A stretch of DNA of 64,000 nucleotides, from IMG/VR virus record IMGVR_UViG_3300021178_000012, positions 1 to 64,000 of that record; one strand, given 5' to 3'. A model generated the notes under the pieces. It did not search any database. It was not told where the DNA came from and saw nothing but the letters and a program-made list of their open reading frames with translations. Within the stretch, counting starts at the first letter, position 1; every line of letters begins with the position of its first letter. Source of the stretch: a virus. Made by a program: the position numbers and the translations under genes. Positions 47,571 through 55,993 of this stretch are shown one piece after another.

Positions 47571-47752
47571 CTCCCCCGCTCACCAAGGCGCAGCGCGCCG
47601 CCCTGGCCCGGTGCCTCGACGAGCCAGGCAAGGTCCCGTTCAATGTGGCGGTGTGCCTCGTGCCGACAGGCCTCCTTGAGCAGCATGACGTGCTGGCGGG
47701 GACCTACCGAACAACGCAGGTGGGCAGAGCAGAACTGGAGAAGAGCAGATGA
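47567..47752 (+). CDS. Small hypothetical protein
   Basis: 61 residues; LTKAQRAALARCL then a beta hairpin suggests a small winged helix. ATGA overlaps. Confidence 0.5.
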   Translation: MTPPLTKAQRAALARCLDEPGKVPFNVAVCLVPTGLLEQHDVLAGTYRTTQVGRAELEKSR

Positions 47753-48018
47753 AGACCCACCGTGAGGACGACATTATCGCGGCGCTCAATAGGTGCGGCG
47801 CCTTTCTTGACCGCGGCAGGTTCGTTGAGGAACTTCGTGCTGCCAGGCTCGACCGGCTCATTCGTGAGAACCAAGCGAAGCAGAAGGCGGAACTCGCCCA
47901 AATCAAAAAGCCGCTTGATGGCTCTGCAACTGCATGGGCCATTCATATGGCCGCACAAGCTGAATTGACCAAACTGTTCGCCGAGAACGACCGGCTCAGC
48001 ATGGAGCTTTTCGGATGA
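47749..48018 (+). CDS. Hypothetical helical protein
   Basis: 89 residues, charged and helical (ENQAKQKAELAQIKK). Coupled on both sides. Confidence 0.55.
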   Translation: MKTHREDDIIAALNRCGAFLDRGRFVEELRAARLDRLIRENQAKQKAELAQIKKPLDGSATAWAIHMAAQAELTKLFAENDRLSMELFG

Positions 48019-48197
48019 GCGGCGCCGGCATCGCAAAGAAGCCGCCGATTCGCTGGTGCTGGGTGTGCTCACGTAAGTTGCACGCCAACTTCCACCGCGT
48101 CGTCCGTGGGCCCGATGGGCACGATCACGTCGTGCATGCGCAGTGTGCTGAGGAAGAGCGTCTCGAGATCGTGGACGACGGAAGGAAGAAGCTGTGA
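48015..48197 (+). CDS. Small zinc-type protein
   Basis: 60 residues with CWVCSRKLH and HDHVVHAQC, one likely C2H2/C-type zinc site. Confidence 0.55.
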   Translation: MSGAGIAKKPPIRWCWVCSRKLHANFHRVVRGPDGHDHVVHAQCAEEERLEIVDDGRKKL

Positions 48198-48406
48198 GCC
48201 TCAGCTATCGAGAGGTGTCGCCCGGCGTGATCGCGCGTCGTGACGAGTGCACGGACTGCGGCGGCACAGGCCGAGACGATCGCAACCAACCTATGGGATA
48301 CTGCCATTACTGCGATGATGGCATCGTAGAGACGTACGAGACGCAGTGCTCGTACTGCGGCGAGTATTGGTGTCAGTGCGACGACGAACAGGAGGCATAC
48401 CCGTGA
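48194..48406 (+). CDS. DnaJ-type zinc-ribbon protein
   Basis: 70 residues from GTG. CTDCGGTG and CHYCDDGIV form the CxxCxGxG pattern of DnaJ-like zinc fingers; CSYCGEYWCQC adds a second cluster. Confidence 0.65.
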   Translation: MSLSYREVSPGVIARRDECTDCGGTGRDDRNQPMGYCHYCDDGIVETYETQCSYCGEYWCQCDDEQEAYP

Positions 48407-48906
48407 ATTACGACGACGATGAGGAAATGGGCGGACTGAATTGCCACGTCAGCACCAAAGAGGAAGGGACCACCGTCTCGGCCACGGCTGACATTACCCA
48501 CGTGCGTGAGCACGTGATCGATCAGGCCATCAGGCGCGCCGTCAAGGCTGAGATCGAGAAGAGAGTTGCCTCGCATGTCGACGAGATCGCCAAGGAGGAG
48601 ATTCGAGCCCGACTCGCACCGCGTATCGAAAAAATCCTCGACGACGGGTGGCCGATGTTTTCCAACTATGGCCAGCCGTGTGGCACCAAAAGGCTCCCGG
48701 AGATGATCGCGGACTGGATCAAGGGGTCGGACGGTTACCAGCGCACCAACATGCAGGGCCTCATCGCGGAGGCCATCCGTAAGCAGCTCGAGAAACCGTT
48801 TGCTGACGAGATCGAGGCGGCCAAGAAGAGGTTCCGTCAGCAGTGCGATGAACTCCTCGGCGGGCAGATCGCGCAGGGCCTTCGTTCGGCCTTTGGGTTG
48901 CGATGA
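48403..48906 (+). CDS. Hypothetical helical protein
   Basis: 167 residues from GTG. Acidic N-terminus then long helices; no motif. Confidence 0.6.
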   Translation: MNYDDDEEMGGLNCHVSTKEEGTTVSATADITHVREHVIDQAIRRAVKAEIEKRVASHVDEIAKEEIRARLAPRIEKILDDGWPMFSNYGQPCGTKRLPEMIADWIKGSDGYQRTNMQGLIAEAIRKQLEKPFADEIEAAKKRFRQQCDELLGGQIAQGLRSAFGLR

Positions 48907-49139
48907 CCGCCGTAGACGAGCCGCTCAGCGAGATCTGTCAGCAGCTCCATATGAGCGGGAACGGTTCCTCCGACCTCATGTTCGCCGACGAGCGTGAAGC
49001 GATGGTCGCCTATCTACTGAAACGGATCGCCGACTGGAAGCTGTCGGACCCGGCGTCAGACGCGTACGACAACGCCGTCAAGGCATTGTTGCGAGCAACA
49101 ATTGCTGAAGAACCGTACGCGCAGAGGTGTTCGCGATGA
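48903..49139 (+). CDS. Hypothetical acidic protein
   Basis: 78 residues, helical. ATGA overlaps on both sides. Confidence 0.55.
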   Translation: MTAVDEPLSEICQQLHMSGNGSSDLMFADEREAMVAYLLKRIADWKLSDPASDAYDNAVKALLRATIAEEPYAQRCSR

Positions 49140-49333
49140 GAGCGTGGCGATCCCCGTCAGAGGAGCGCGAATGCGCCGCCGAGTACATCCACACGTGGGC
49201 GATGGCGCTCAAGGGACGCGGATGGTCCGGCGAGCAGGTCGCCGACAAGATGTTCGACCTGGCGCGAGACATCCGGAACGGAGCAGCGGTTACTGACTCG
49301 GTTGTGGCCGAGAGATTGGGGAAGATGAGATGA
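49136..49333 (+). CDS. Small helical protein
   Basis: 65 residues with two or three helices (AAEYIHTWAMALKGRGWSGE). No family recognised. Confidence 0.55.
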   Translation: MRAWRSPSEERECAAEYIHTWAMALKGRGWSGEQVADKMFDLARDIRNGAAVTDSVVAERLGKMR

Positions 49334-50070
49334 GAGTCAACGTGTACGCAGAAGAGATGACCGAGCGCGTCGAGATCATCTCGAAGACTATCGACGGTCA
49401 CGAGTTCACCGGGCTACGGATCTACCTGGAGCTTCCGGCGTCCCTGCCGAAAGACGTGTACCTCGCGGGCCCAACGCCAGCGGTCAACAGCGCTTACGCG
49501 GAGCCTCCCACTGAGACCACGCGGAACGTCCAGGGACCGTTCATGCACCGGCCTGGCGACGACGACTCGTCTGCCGTCACGTTCTGGGGCAAGCGCGACC
49601 TGCGCGCGGTGCTCCGGAAGATGCTCGCGCAGCTCGATACGCATTACGGACCTGGCACGCAGAAGAAGGTCGTTTACATCGCACATGCGCTAGGCGCCGG
49701 TCCGGACCGCGAGTCAAACCGCGCCAAGGCCTCACGCTGGGTGGCATGGGCCGCAGAGACGCAGGGTGTCGCACCGGTAGCAGATTGGATCATCCTCTCT
49801 GGGCAATGGGACGAGTCTCACCGTGACTTCACCGGGCTACGGATCTACCTGGAGCTTCCGGCGTCGATCGATGTAGCTCTCGTCGCTCGCTGCGACGAGG
49901 TATGGCTCTGTGGCGGGCGCGTGTCGCCGGGGATGACCGTCGAGGGGAAAGAAGCGAAGCGGCTCGGTAAGCCGGTCTTCGACCTGAGCGACCTTGGGTC
50001 CGAGCCGCCAACCGGTCTCGGGCCTAACGAGATGCTAGTCATGACGACAGAATGGGAGGTGCCGCAATGA
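49330..50070 (+). CDS. Fusion of a conserved phage domain with a DUF4406-like domain
   Basis: 246 residues. Residues 1-100 are a conserved phage protein type (MRVNVYAEEMTERVEII, GDDDSSAVTFWGKRDLR). From about 115 comes a DUF4406/deoxyribosyltransferase-like domain (VVYIAHALGAGPDRESNRAKA, then DVALVARCDEVWLCGGR). The sequence FTGLRIYLELPAS occurs in both halves, because 38 bases are exactly duplicated. Both halves look intact. Confidence 0.65.
   Translation: MRVNVYAEEMTERVEIISKTIDGHEFTGLRIYLELPASLPKDVYLAGPTPAVNSAYAEPPTETTRNVQGPFMHRPGDDDSSAVTFWGKRDLRAVLRKMLAQLDTHYGPGTQKKVVYIAHALGAGPDRESNRAKASRWVAWAAETQGVAPVADWIILSGQWDESHRDFTGLRIYLELPASIDVALVARCDEVWLCGGRVSPGMTVEGKEAKRLGKPVFDLSDLGSEPPTGLGPNEMLVMTTEWEVPQ
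49405..49442 (+). repeat. 38-base exact direct repeat, copy 1
   Basis: Identical to 49828-49865 in the same gene and frame; it encodes FTGLRIYLELPAS. Copy 1 is in the context expected for the N-terminal domain, so it is probably the source. Confidence 0.9.
49828..49865 (+). repeat. 38-base exact direct repeat, copy 2
   Basis: Exact copy of 49405-49442 placed inside the DUF4406-like domain, between DESHR and IDVALVARC, where related proteins would have only a few residues. Signs of recent gene conversion or insertion. Confidence 0.9.
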
Positions 50071-50282
50071 TCGCCACCATCGACGCCGACGAGTTGGCCT
50101 CCCTGCGCGAGGAACTGAAACGCCTCACCGACCGCGAGACGGAGCTGCTCGAGAAGAACAGTGAGCTCCGGTTCGAGCTTCAGTCGATGCGTTCCATCTC
50201 GGTCTTCATGCGCGACCTCGAGAAGCATCTCGCCGAAGGACTCGAGCAATGCATCACCGAGTGCGCGAAGGGGCGGCCGTGA
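50067..50282 (+). CDS. Small coiled-coil protein
   Basis: 71 residues in a continuous heptad helix (ELASLREELKRLTDRETELL). Coupled by ATGA and GTGA. Confidence 0.55.
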   Translation: MIATIDADELASLREELKRLTDRETELLEKNSELRFELQSMRSISVFMRDLEKHLAEGLEQCITECAKGRP

Positions 50283-50854
50283 GTATCCTGGCCGACTCCG
50301 CAATCCGCGCCGCGATAGACCGAGGCGACATCGTCATCGACCCCATGGCGCCGTGGGCGATCGGCTCGAACAGCGTCGACCTGCATCTGTCTAGGCACCT
50401 CGCGACGATCGAATGCGACGACCACATCACTGGCACGCTGACGACCGAGCGCGAACAGAAGCTCCACCACTTCGACATCGACGACTGCTTCGAGTTGCTT
50501 CCTGGCACGCTATACCTTGGCTCGACGGTCGAGTGGACGAGTTCGGGCCCGTATGTACCTGTACTCGAAGGAACAAGCGGAGCTGCACGCCTCGGAATAT
50601 CGGTGCATTGCACGGCCGGCGTCGGGGATCTTGGATTCGTCGGGGCATGGACATTAGAGATTACGGTGGTAGAGCCGGTCATCGTTTTCGGCGGTGAGCC
50701 AATCGCACAACTGCTCTTCCATATTGTGCAGGGCAAGGTAGAGCATCCGTACGACAAGAAAGTAGGCGGAAGCGGTTACGGCGCCAACCGCGACCCACGC
50801 CCGCAGGCTTCGCGCATGTGGCGGAAGCGCCGATGGCCGGAGCCGTCACGATGA
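50279..50854 (+). CDS. dcd: dCTP deaminase/dUTPase-family protein
   Basis: 191 residues from GTG. NSVDLHLSRH, LLPGTLYLGSTVEW, LEGTSGAARLGISVH, GDLGFVGAWTLEITV (with the catalytic Glu) and PIAQLLFHIV follow the order of motifs in dCTP deaminases. The C-terminal tail contains SRMWRKRR. It would make dUTP precursors for thymidylate synthesis or adjust pools for DNA modification. Confidence 0.8.
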   Translation: MSILADSAIRAAIDRGDIVIDPMAPWAIGSNSVDLHLSRHLATIECDDHITGTLTTEREQKLHHFDIDDCFELLPGTLYLGSTVEWTSSGPYVPVLEGTSGAARLGISVHCTAGVGDLGFVGAWTLEITVVEPVIVFGGEPIAQLLFHIVQGKVEHPYDKKVGGSGYGANRDPRPQASRMWRKRRWPEPSR

Positions 50855-51060
50855 CCTACGCCTCCTGCCCCGAGCAATGCGGCGGCTGCTCCCGCTGCCG
50901 TCCTGAGTTGGGGGACCACTGCGAGGCGCACGGCCCCGGCTATTCGCCGGACCCGCTGTGCTGCGAGGCCTGCCTCGGCATTGTGGGCCCGACCCCCGCT
51001 CTCCGTCTCTCTCTACGAGAGACGCAGAATGAGGAAGGATCAGACAAATGCCCGTTCTAG
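50851..51060 (+). CDS. Small Cys-rich protein
   Basis: 69 residues from the ATG overlapping the upstream stop. CPEQCGGCSRCRPE and CCEACLG suggest two zinc sites. Its end overlaps the HNH gene by 13 bases. Confidence 0.5.
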   Translation: MTYASCPEQCGGCSRCRPELGDHCEAHGPGYSPDPLCCEACLGIVGPTPALRLSLRETQNEEGSDKCPF

Positions 51061-51659
51061 CAAACCTGATCGGCGAAACGTTTGGTAGACTAACGGTTGT
51101 CTCTCTTGCCGGGAAAGAGAGAGGCGCATGGCTGTGGTTATGCTTTTGCGAATGCGGCAAGTACACAACGAGTGAGACGCGTGTCTTGAGGTATGGTCGA
51201 AAAAGATCTTGCGGATGTCTTCACTCCGAATCTTCAAGAGAAAACGTCAAGAAGACCAAAATCGACCCCTGGCATACACATGGTATGACCAAGACCCCGA
51301 CGTATCGTATTTGGGGTGGCATGATTGCTCGCGCCACTGGATCTGGCGGTATAGTTGGACGTGAGTGGTACAAGAACGTCACCGTCTGCGAACGGTGGCG
51401 TAAGTTCGAGAACTTCTTGACTGACATGGGCGAAAGGCCGCCTGGGCTGAGTATCGAGAGAATTGACAACTATAGGGGTTACAGTCCGGACAATTGTCGT
51501 TGGGCAACGCCGGCAGAACAGGCTCTCAATCGGAGGAAGCGCCGATCTAGCCAAGAAGTGAGAGAGGCTCGGGCTCGCATCGAAGAAATGATCCAATCCG
51601 GTGAGCTGAAGCCAATCTCTAGGACAATAGGTCGGCCACGAAAGGTGAGACATTCATGA
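51048..51659 (+). CDS. HNH-type homing endonuclease
   Basis: 203 residues. FGRLTVVSLAGKERGAWLWL, then CGKYTT and CGCLHSE, then HGMTKTPTYRIWGGMI, then SIERIDNYRGYSPDNCRWAT is the signature of stand-alone phage HNH/AP2-linked endonucleases. Base composition is clearly lower in G+C than neighbours, as expected of a mobile gene. It has its own GGAAGGA ribosome site. It lies beside the exonuclease-ATPase gene, a typical replication-module target. Confidence 0.85.
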   Translation: MPVLANLIGETFGRLTVVSLAGKERGAWLWLCFCECGKYTTSETRVLRYGRKRSCGCLHSESSRENVKKTKIDPWHTHGMTKTPTYRIWGGMIARATGSGGIVGREWYKNVTVCERWRKFENFLTDMGERPPGLSIERIDNYRGYSPDNCRWATPAEQALNRRKRRSSQEVREARARIEEMIQSGELKPISRTIGRPRKVRHS

Positions 51660-53857
51660 CCTTAACTGTGGACGATGTCTCAGAGCCGCTTCGTCTTTCG
51701 TTTACCGAAACGAAGAATCAGACGCTATTTTTGGTTGATCTAAGTGCGGTATTTTGGCACGCATGGCACGCCACCAACAAGGAGTCGGCTCCCGACGAAG
51801 CGGCCGAGGCAACCATCTCTCGTATCCATCGGTGGGCGGAGGACTACCCGTGCATCGGGATCTGCTGCGACGATCCGAACGGCAACTGGAGGTACGAGCT
51901 GTACCCCGAGTACAAGGCGACTCGGAAGGCGAAGCCGCCAGGCGCAAAGGAGCAACTCGCACGCACCATCGAAGTCCTGACGCGTGAGGGGTTCCCGGTG
52001 TGGATGGCGACGAATCACGAGGGCGACGACGTGATTGCGAGCGCAGCCACGACGGCAGCGGAGAAGCGGAAGGTCGACGTCATAATTTGCGGAGCGGACA
52101 AGGACCTTGCCGCCCTGATCTGTGATCGCGTTTCAATGCTCAACGAGCGCACAGGCCTCCTGATGCGTGAGGCTGATGTGCGGGCGAAGTTCGGCGTGCG
52201 ACCCAGCCAGATTGGGGACTGGCTCGCCATTGTGGGCGATACGTCCGACAATATCCCAGGCGTCCCAGGAATCGGCGAAAAAGGAGCGGCGAATCTGCTG
52301 ACGCGGTTCTGGTCGCTCACCCAGGTGGTTGCGGCAGCGAAAGATCCTGGCGTTGACCTAAGCGCGTCAGTGCGGTCGCATAAGCAAGCGAAGCGGTCGC
52401 TCATCGATAGCGAGGAGCGGCTGAAACTGACGCGTCAACTTGTGTCGCTGAGGTACAACCTGCCTATTCCGATCGATGAGGCACTATCTAGGACGCGCGT
52501 GGTGAAGGTGGAGCCGACCGAGCCGGCGAATGATGCGGAGATGGAGGATGCGCCACACGTATGTCCGGGATGCAGCGCGGTGGCGGAGCCGTGTGCGCCA
52601 GGATGTCCGGATGAACTGCGCCGTCGCGAGGAGCAGGATGCATACGACACGGGACCGCAGGATGGAGGCGACGGCGACAACTACCCTGAGCGATGCCTGG
52701 CGTCGGCCAGCGATGTTGCCGAAGAGCCGCCGCCGCTAAAGTCCATCGCACCTACCGAGGAGCAGAAAGCCAGGTTCGATAATGCGCTCAAGAGACTTGT
52801 GGAGGAGCAGAGACCAATGACAACGACGACTAACGGAACAGCAGCACAGGCGCCAGCACGCAAGGTACGCAACGCAGTCGTGAAGGGTGCGCCGAAGCAA
52901 CCGCACGCGTTCATCCTCACTGGACGAAGTGGCATCGGGAAGACGTTCCTAGCGTCCACCATTCCGAAATGTTTTTTCGAGTCCATCGAGCAGGGCCTTG
53001 AGGGTGCATCGAAGGCTCACGTCGACGACATTGCTAGGTTCGCGAATCGACCGACCAGGTACGGCGACCTGATCGCGGACATGCAGGACTTTCGCGAAAA
53101 CTATGCCAAACAAGATGGGTTCCGACACTTCGTGACTGATGGGCTCACCGGCATAGAACGGCTCGTCAATAAGCAGGCCTGCGACAGCGAGAACGTGTCA
53201 AGCATGGGCGGCAAGGAGTTCAGTCAGGTATGGCTGGCTGCGGTCCCGCTGTGGCAGCGCGTCCAAGACGAACTCGACCTCATCCGAGCGGCCGGCGTTC
53301 ACGTATGGGTCATCGCTCACTCTTCGGAAGTGACCGAGACCATCGGCGAGACCGGAGAGACTTGGACGAAGTACGACCTGCAACTTCAGGGCAACGGCAA
53401 GGCTCTCGCTGCTCTCCGCAATATGTGGCGAGCTTGGTCCGATCATTGCTTATTCGTAGATTGGGACGCCAAGGTCACGATCGCCAAGAGCAAGAAATCA
53501 GTGGCCAGCTACAAGGCGCGCATCCTGCGTACGCGCGAGACACCGCAGCACTACGCAAAGAACCGCGCCAACCTGCCGCCCATTCTGCCGGCAACGTGGG
53601 TCGACCTCGAGCGAGCGATGCGGGCTGGTGCCGCTGGAGGAGGCCCGGCACCGGACTTAAAGCTCCGGCAGGACATCGAGACGCTTCTGCCTCAGGTGCC
53701 GGACGACGGTGATCGTGAGGGTCTCATTGCGGAGACGAAGGCGGCAAAGAACGGGGCCATACTGTCGGCGATTCTCTCCAGAGTGCAGGGACTCATTGCG
53801 GCAGCGCGTGATGAGGATGCGCCGGAAGAGACGCAGAGCGAGGAGGTTTCGACATGA
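51656..53857 (+). CDS. 5'-3' exonuclease fused to RecA-like ATPase
   Basis: 733 residues. Residues about 20-260 are a Pol I-type 5'-nuclease: NQTLFLVDLSAVFWHAW, EGDDVIA (about 122-128), GADKDLAA (about 147), GDTSDNIPGVPGIG helix-hairpin (about 194-207). A Cys-rich linker (CPGCSAVAEPCAPGC) and acidic stretch follow. From about 410 comes an AAA_24/Sak4-type RecA-like domain with Walker A GRSGIGKT and HSSEVTETIGETGE. This couples flap/primer removal to recombination or ssDNA handling. No polymerase is in the window. Confidence 0.85.
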   Translation: MTLTVDDVSEPLRLSFTETKNQTLFLVDLSAVFWHAWHATNKESAPDEAAEATISRIHRWAEDYPCIGICCDDPNGNWRYELYPEYKATRKAKPPGAKEQLARTIEVLTREGFPVWMATNHEGDDVIASAATTAAEKRKVDVIICGADKDLAALICDRVSMLNERTGLLMREADVRAKFGVRPSQIGDWLAIVGDTSDNIPGVPGIGEKGAANLLTRFWSLTQVVAAAKDPGVDLSASVRSHKQAKRSLIDSEERLKLTRQLVSLRYNLPIPIDEALSRTRVVKVEPTEPANDAEMEDAPHVCPGCSAVAEPCAPGCPDELRRREEQDAYDTGPQDGGDGDNYPERCLASASDVAEEPPPLKSIAPTEEQKARFDNALKRLVEEQRPMTTTTNGTAAQAPARKVRNAVVKGAPKQPHAFILTGRSGIGKTFLASTIPKCFFESIEQGLEGASKAHVDDIARFANRPTRYGDLIADMQDFRENYAKQDGFRHFVTDGLTGIERLVNKQACDSENVSSMGGKEFSQVWLAAVPLWQRVQDELDLIRAAGVHVWVIAHSSEVTETIGETGETWTKYDLQLQGNGKALAALRNMWRAWSDHCLFVDWDAKVTIAKSKKSVASYKARILRTRETPQHYAKNRANLPPILPATWVDLERAMRAGAAGGGPAPDLKLRQDIETLLPQVPDDGDREGLIAETKAAKNGAILSAILSRVQGLIAAARDEDAPEETQSEEVST

Positions 53858-54354
53858 ACGGACTAAATAAAGTATTGCTGTACGGGAACCTAACCGCCGA
53901 TGGCGATCTCCGATACACCCAGGCTGGCCAGGCTGTTCTCAACTTCCGAATGGCCACGAACGAGACCTATCTTGACAAGAACCGGGAGCGTCAGGAACGA
54001 GTTGACTATCATGCCTGCGTTTGCTGGGGGAAGCGCGGAGAGGCCCTCGCGAAGATCCTGGTGAAGGGCTCCACGATCTTCGTCGAAGGCTCTCTGCGCA
54101 CGTCGAGCTACGACGACAAGGAAGGCGTCAAGCGCTACAAGACCGAGGTCAACGTGATCAACGTGGTTCTCGCCGGAGGGAAGAGACTTGGCGGCGATTC
54201 CGCTGAGCATGAGCGGCGGAACTATGGCACATCCGGCGGTGGATCGGTCAAGCATACGACGACGCCTGAAAAGGAAGACGACGAGTTCGGTGGCGGCGAC
54301 GATAACGGAGACATCCCGTTCATTACATCGGAACCGAACCGGTTCGGTCTGTAA
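53854..54354 (+). CDS. ssb: Single-stranded DNA-binding protein (SSB)
   Basis: 166 residues. The OB fold spans 1-110: NKVLLYGNLTADGDLRYTQ, NFRMATNE, YHACVCWGKRGEALAKIL, GSTIFVEGSLRT. A disordered Gly/Asp-rich tail ends in DIPFITSEPNRFGL, an acidic-hydrophobic tip for partner binding. Coats ssDNA at the fork. Confidence 0.95.
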   Translation: MNGLNKVLLYGNLTADGDLRYTQAGQAVLNFRMATNETYLDKNRERQERVDYHACVCWGKRGEALAKILVKGSTIFVEGSLRTSSYDDKEGVKRYKTEVNVINVVLAGGKRLGGDSAEHERRNYGTSGGGSVKHTTTPEKEDDEFGGGDDNGDIPFITSEPNRFGL

Positions 54355-54359
54355 GATCG

Positions 54360-54755
54360 ATGGCCGAGAACCCATACCTCCTTGAAGCGCTCTGCACGCA
54401 CGAGGTGCTCCGGCGCCTCGGGTTCAAGGCCGCGGACATCTTCTTCGCTGCGAGCGTGCCGCTCGTTGAAGCGCCTGAATCGCACAAGCACCTCCTCGGC
54501 TCGGTGCAGATGAGCGTAGTACTCCGTACGCAGTGCCGCGAGTTCACGATCACGATCGGCTTCTTCATGGACGTCAAGGACCGCGAGGCGATCTTCGCCG
54601 AGTGGACGTCGCTCGTGGAGCGCTTCAACCGCGAAGAGGGTGGCAAGGACAAGTGGGAGGATATCTACGCCGCAAGTGAGGCGCTGAGGAATGCGCCGGG
54701 CATCGCACTGCGGCTCATCGAGCGAGGCTTCGTTTTACCGAAGGCGATGAACTAG
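54360..54755 (+). CDS. Hypothetical protein
   Basis: 131 residues, alpha/beta, no motif. Starts six bases after ssb. Confidence 0.6.
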   Translation: MAENPYLLEALCTHEVLRRLGFKAADIFFAASVPLVEAPESHKHLLGSVQMSVVLRTQCREFTITIGFFMDVKDREAIFAEWTSLVERFNREEGGKDKWEDIYAASEALRNAPGIALRLIERGFVLPKAMN

Positions 54756-54764
54756 GAGAACGTG

Positions 54765-55067
54765 ATGAAGAAGAACGGACCGAAGGTAGTGACAGGGCTA
54801 TTCGAAGCAGCGGGGCTCGAGGACACGATAAAGACCCAAATGCAGGAGGCCGCTGCGACAGTGGAAGCTTTCGCCAAGCTTCCGATCGTAGCCGATCGCA
54901 TCCGGGAGTATCGCCGCGACATCTTCGCCGCGCATGCAATGGCGGCACTGATCATTGCTTCGAAAGGCAATCGCGAAGTCGCAGCCATTGCTGATGATGC
55001 CTTCACCTTTGCTGACGCGATGTTCGAGTCTAGCGAGAACGCCGTACTCAGGGCCATCGAACGATGA
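54765..55067 (+). CDS. Hypothetical helical protein
   Basis: 100 residues; AGGAGA lies upstream of a GTG-ATG pair and the ATG has the better spacing. Helical, no motif. Confidence 0.55.
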   Translation: MKKNGPKVVTGLFEAAGLEDTIKTQMQEAAATVEAFAKLPIVADRIREYRRDIFAAHAMAALIIASKGNREVAAIADDAFTFADAMFESSENAVLRAIER

Positions 55068-55282
55068 GGGTCATCCGACACCAGACCGCCCCATGCCCCG
55101 CCTGTCACGCGCAGCGCTTCTGCGACGACTGCGGCATCTGCGACGCGTGCAAGTTCGCTCCGCCGCTCGTCGACCTGCCGCACTCTCCTCCGCCAGCCCC
55201 CGCGCTTCGGTGCGATGAATGTGGCCACGCCGTGCTACATGCGCGGACTTGCTCGGTCACGCTGGCGACGTTGCGATCTTGA
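55064..55282 (+). CDS. Double zinc-ribbon protein, paralogue of the 30 kb copy
   Basis: 72 residues. CPACHAQRFCDDCGICDACK and CDECGH; aligns with the 30380-30583 product over its full length, but lies on the other strand 25 kb away. ATGA overlap with the upstream gene. Confidence 0.7.
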   Translation: MRVIRHQTAPCPACHAQRFCDDCGICDACKFAPPLVDLPHSPPPAPALRCDECGHAVLHARTCSVTLATLRS

Positions 55283-55306
55283 CAACGTATACTTCTCGTA
55301 TACTAT
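55279..55306 (+). promoter_or_regulatory. Promoter with GTATAC operator pair before RHH gene
   Basis: TTGACA (55279-55284) is followed 16 bases later by TACTAT as -10. Overlapping both is GTATAC-TTCTC-GTATAC, two copies of a palindromic hexamer, typical of operators for ribbon-helix-helix dimers. The next gene encodes such a protein, so self-repression is likely. Confidence 0.65.
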
Positions 55307-55315
55307 AGGGGACAC

Positions 55316-55486
55316 ATGCCGAGGGACAACGTGATCCACCTCCGACTCGACGACGCGGAGAAAGAGCGCTTCAGACGCGTGGCCGAGCACCACGAACTTG
55401 AGGTGGCGCAGGTCATTCGCAAAGTCCTGCGCGAGGAGGAAGAGCGCCTCGGGCTCGGGCCGAAGAAGGGACGGGTGAAGCCGTGA
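55316..55486 (+). CDS. Ribbon-helix-helix (CopG/Arc-type) regulator
   Basis: 56 residues. NVIHLRLDDAEKERFRRVAE then HELEVAQVIRKVLREEEE is a beta strand followed by two helices, the RHH fold. It has its own promoter with a hexamer-pair operator. Confidence 0.75.
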   Translation: MPRDNVIHLRLDDAEKERFRRVAEHHELEVAQVIRKVLREEEERLGLGPKKGRVKP

Positions 55487-55716
55487 GGAAGCTCGAAGAA
55501 CACGCAATGGATAAGAACGGGCCGGCGCTCTATCTCCTGCCCGTGTGCCGACGTTGCGGTCACTCGGTGTGCCCATGCTGCCTGGTTTGGTGCGACCGTC
55601 TCGTGAGCGGCGAAGAGTCCGACGATGAAATGTGCTGCGACGGTGAGTGCGACCTTCACGAAGGCGAAGCGGTTGAGCGGATCGCGGCGTTCGATGCGGA
55701 GGCGCTTTATGGATAG
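55483..55716 (+). CDS. Small Cys-rich protein
   Basis: 77 residues from GTG (GTGA overlap). CRRCGHSVCPCCLVWC and CCDGEC suggest two zinc sites. Confidence 0.6.
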   Translation: MRKLEEHAMDKNGPALYLLPVCRRCGHSVCPCCLVWCDRLVSGEESDDEMCCDGECDLHEGEAVERIAAFDAEALYG

Positions 55717-55993
55717 TTGCAACTGCGACTCATGCCTCTTGCGCCGAGCCTTGGCGCGGGCGCGCGAGGAGAACCGCGAGCTTCGGGCGCGAGTCGCCGA
55801 ACTTGAAGACGAAGCGAAGACGTTGTCGAAAGCCGTCTTGGACGGACACGGCATCCCGTGTCTCCTCTGCGGCGAGGATTGCAACGCACTCGTCGGCAAT
55901 CCTGGAAGATGGCCGATTGGGTTTTGTTACCGAAGCGAGCCAGGCGTCGTGAAGTATCATTGCACAACGTGCGTCGAAAAGAGGATGTCGTGA
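55709..55993 (+). CDS. Coiled coil with zinc ribbon
   Basis: 94 residues: CNCDSC start, heptad helix (ARAREENRELRARVAELE), then CLLCGEDC and CTTC. It overlaps the next gene by GTGA. Confidence 0.6.
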   Translation: MDSCNCDSCLLRRALARAREENRELRARVAELEDEAKTLSKAVLDGHGIPCLLCGEDCNALVGNPGRWPIGFCYRSEPGVVKYHCTTCVEKRMS

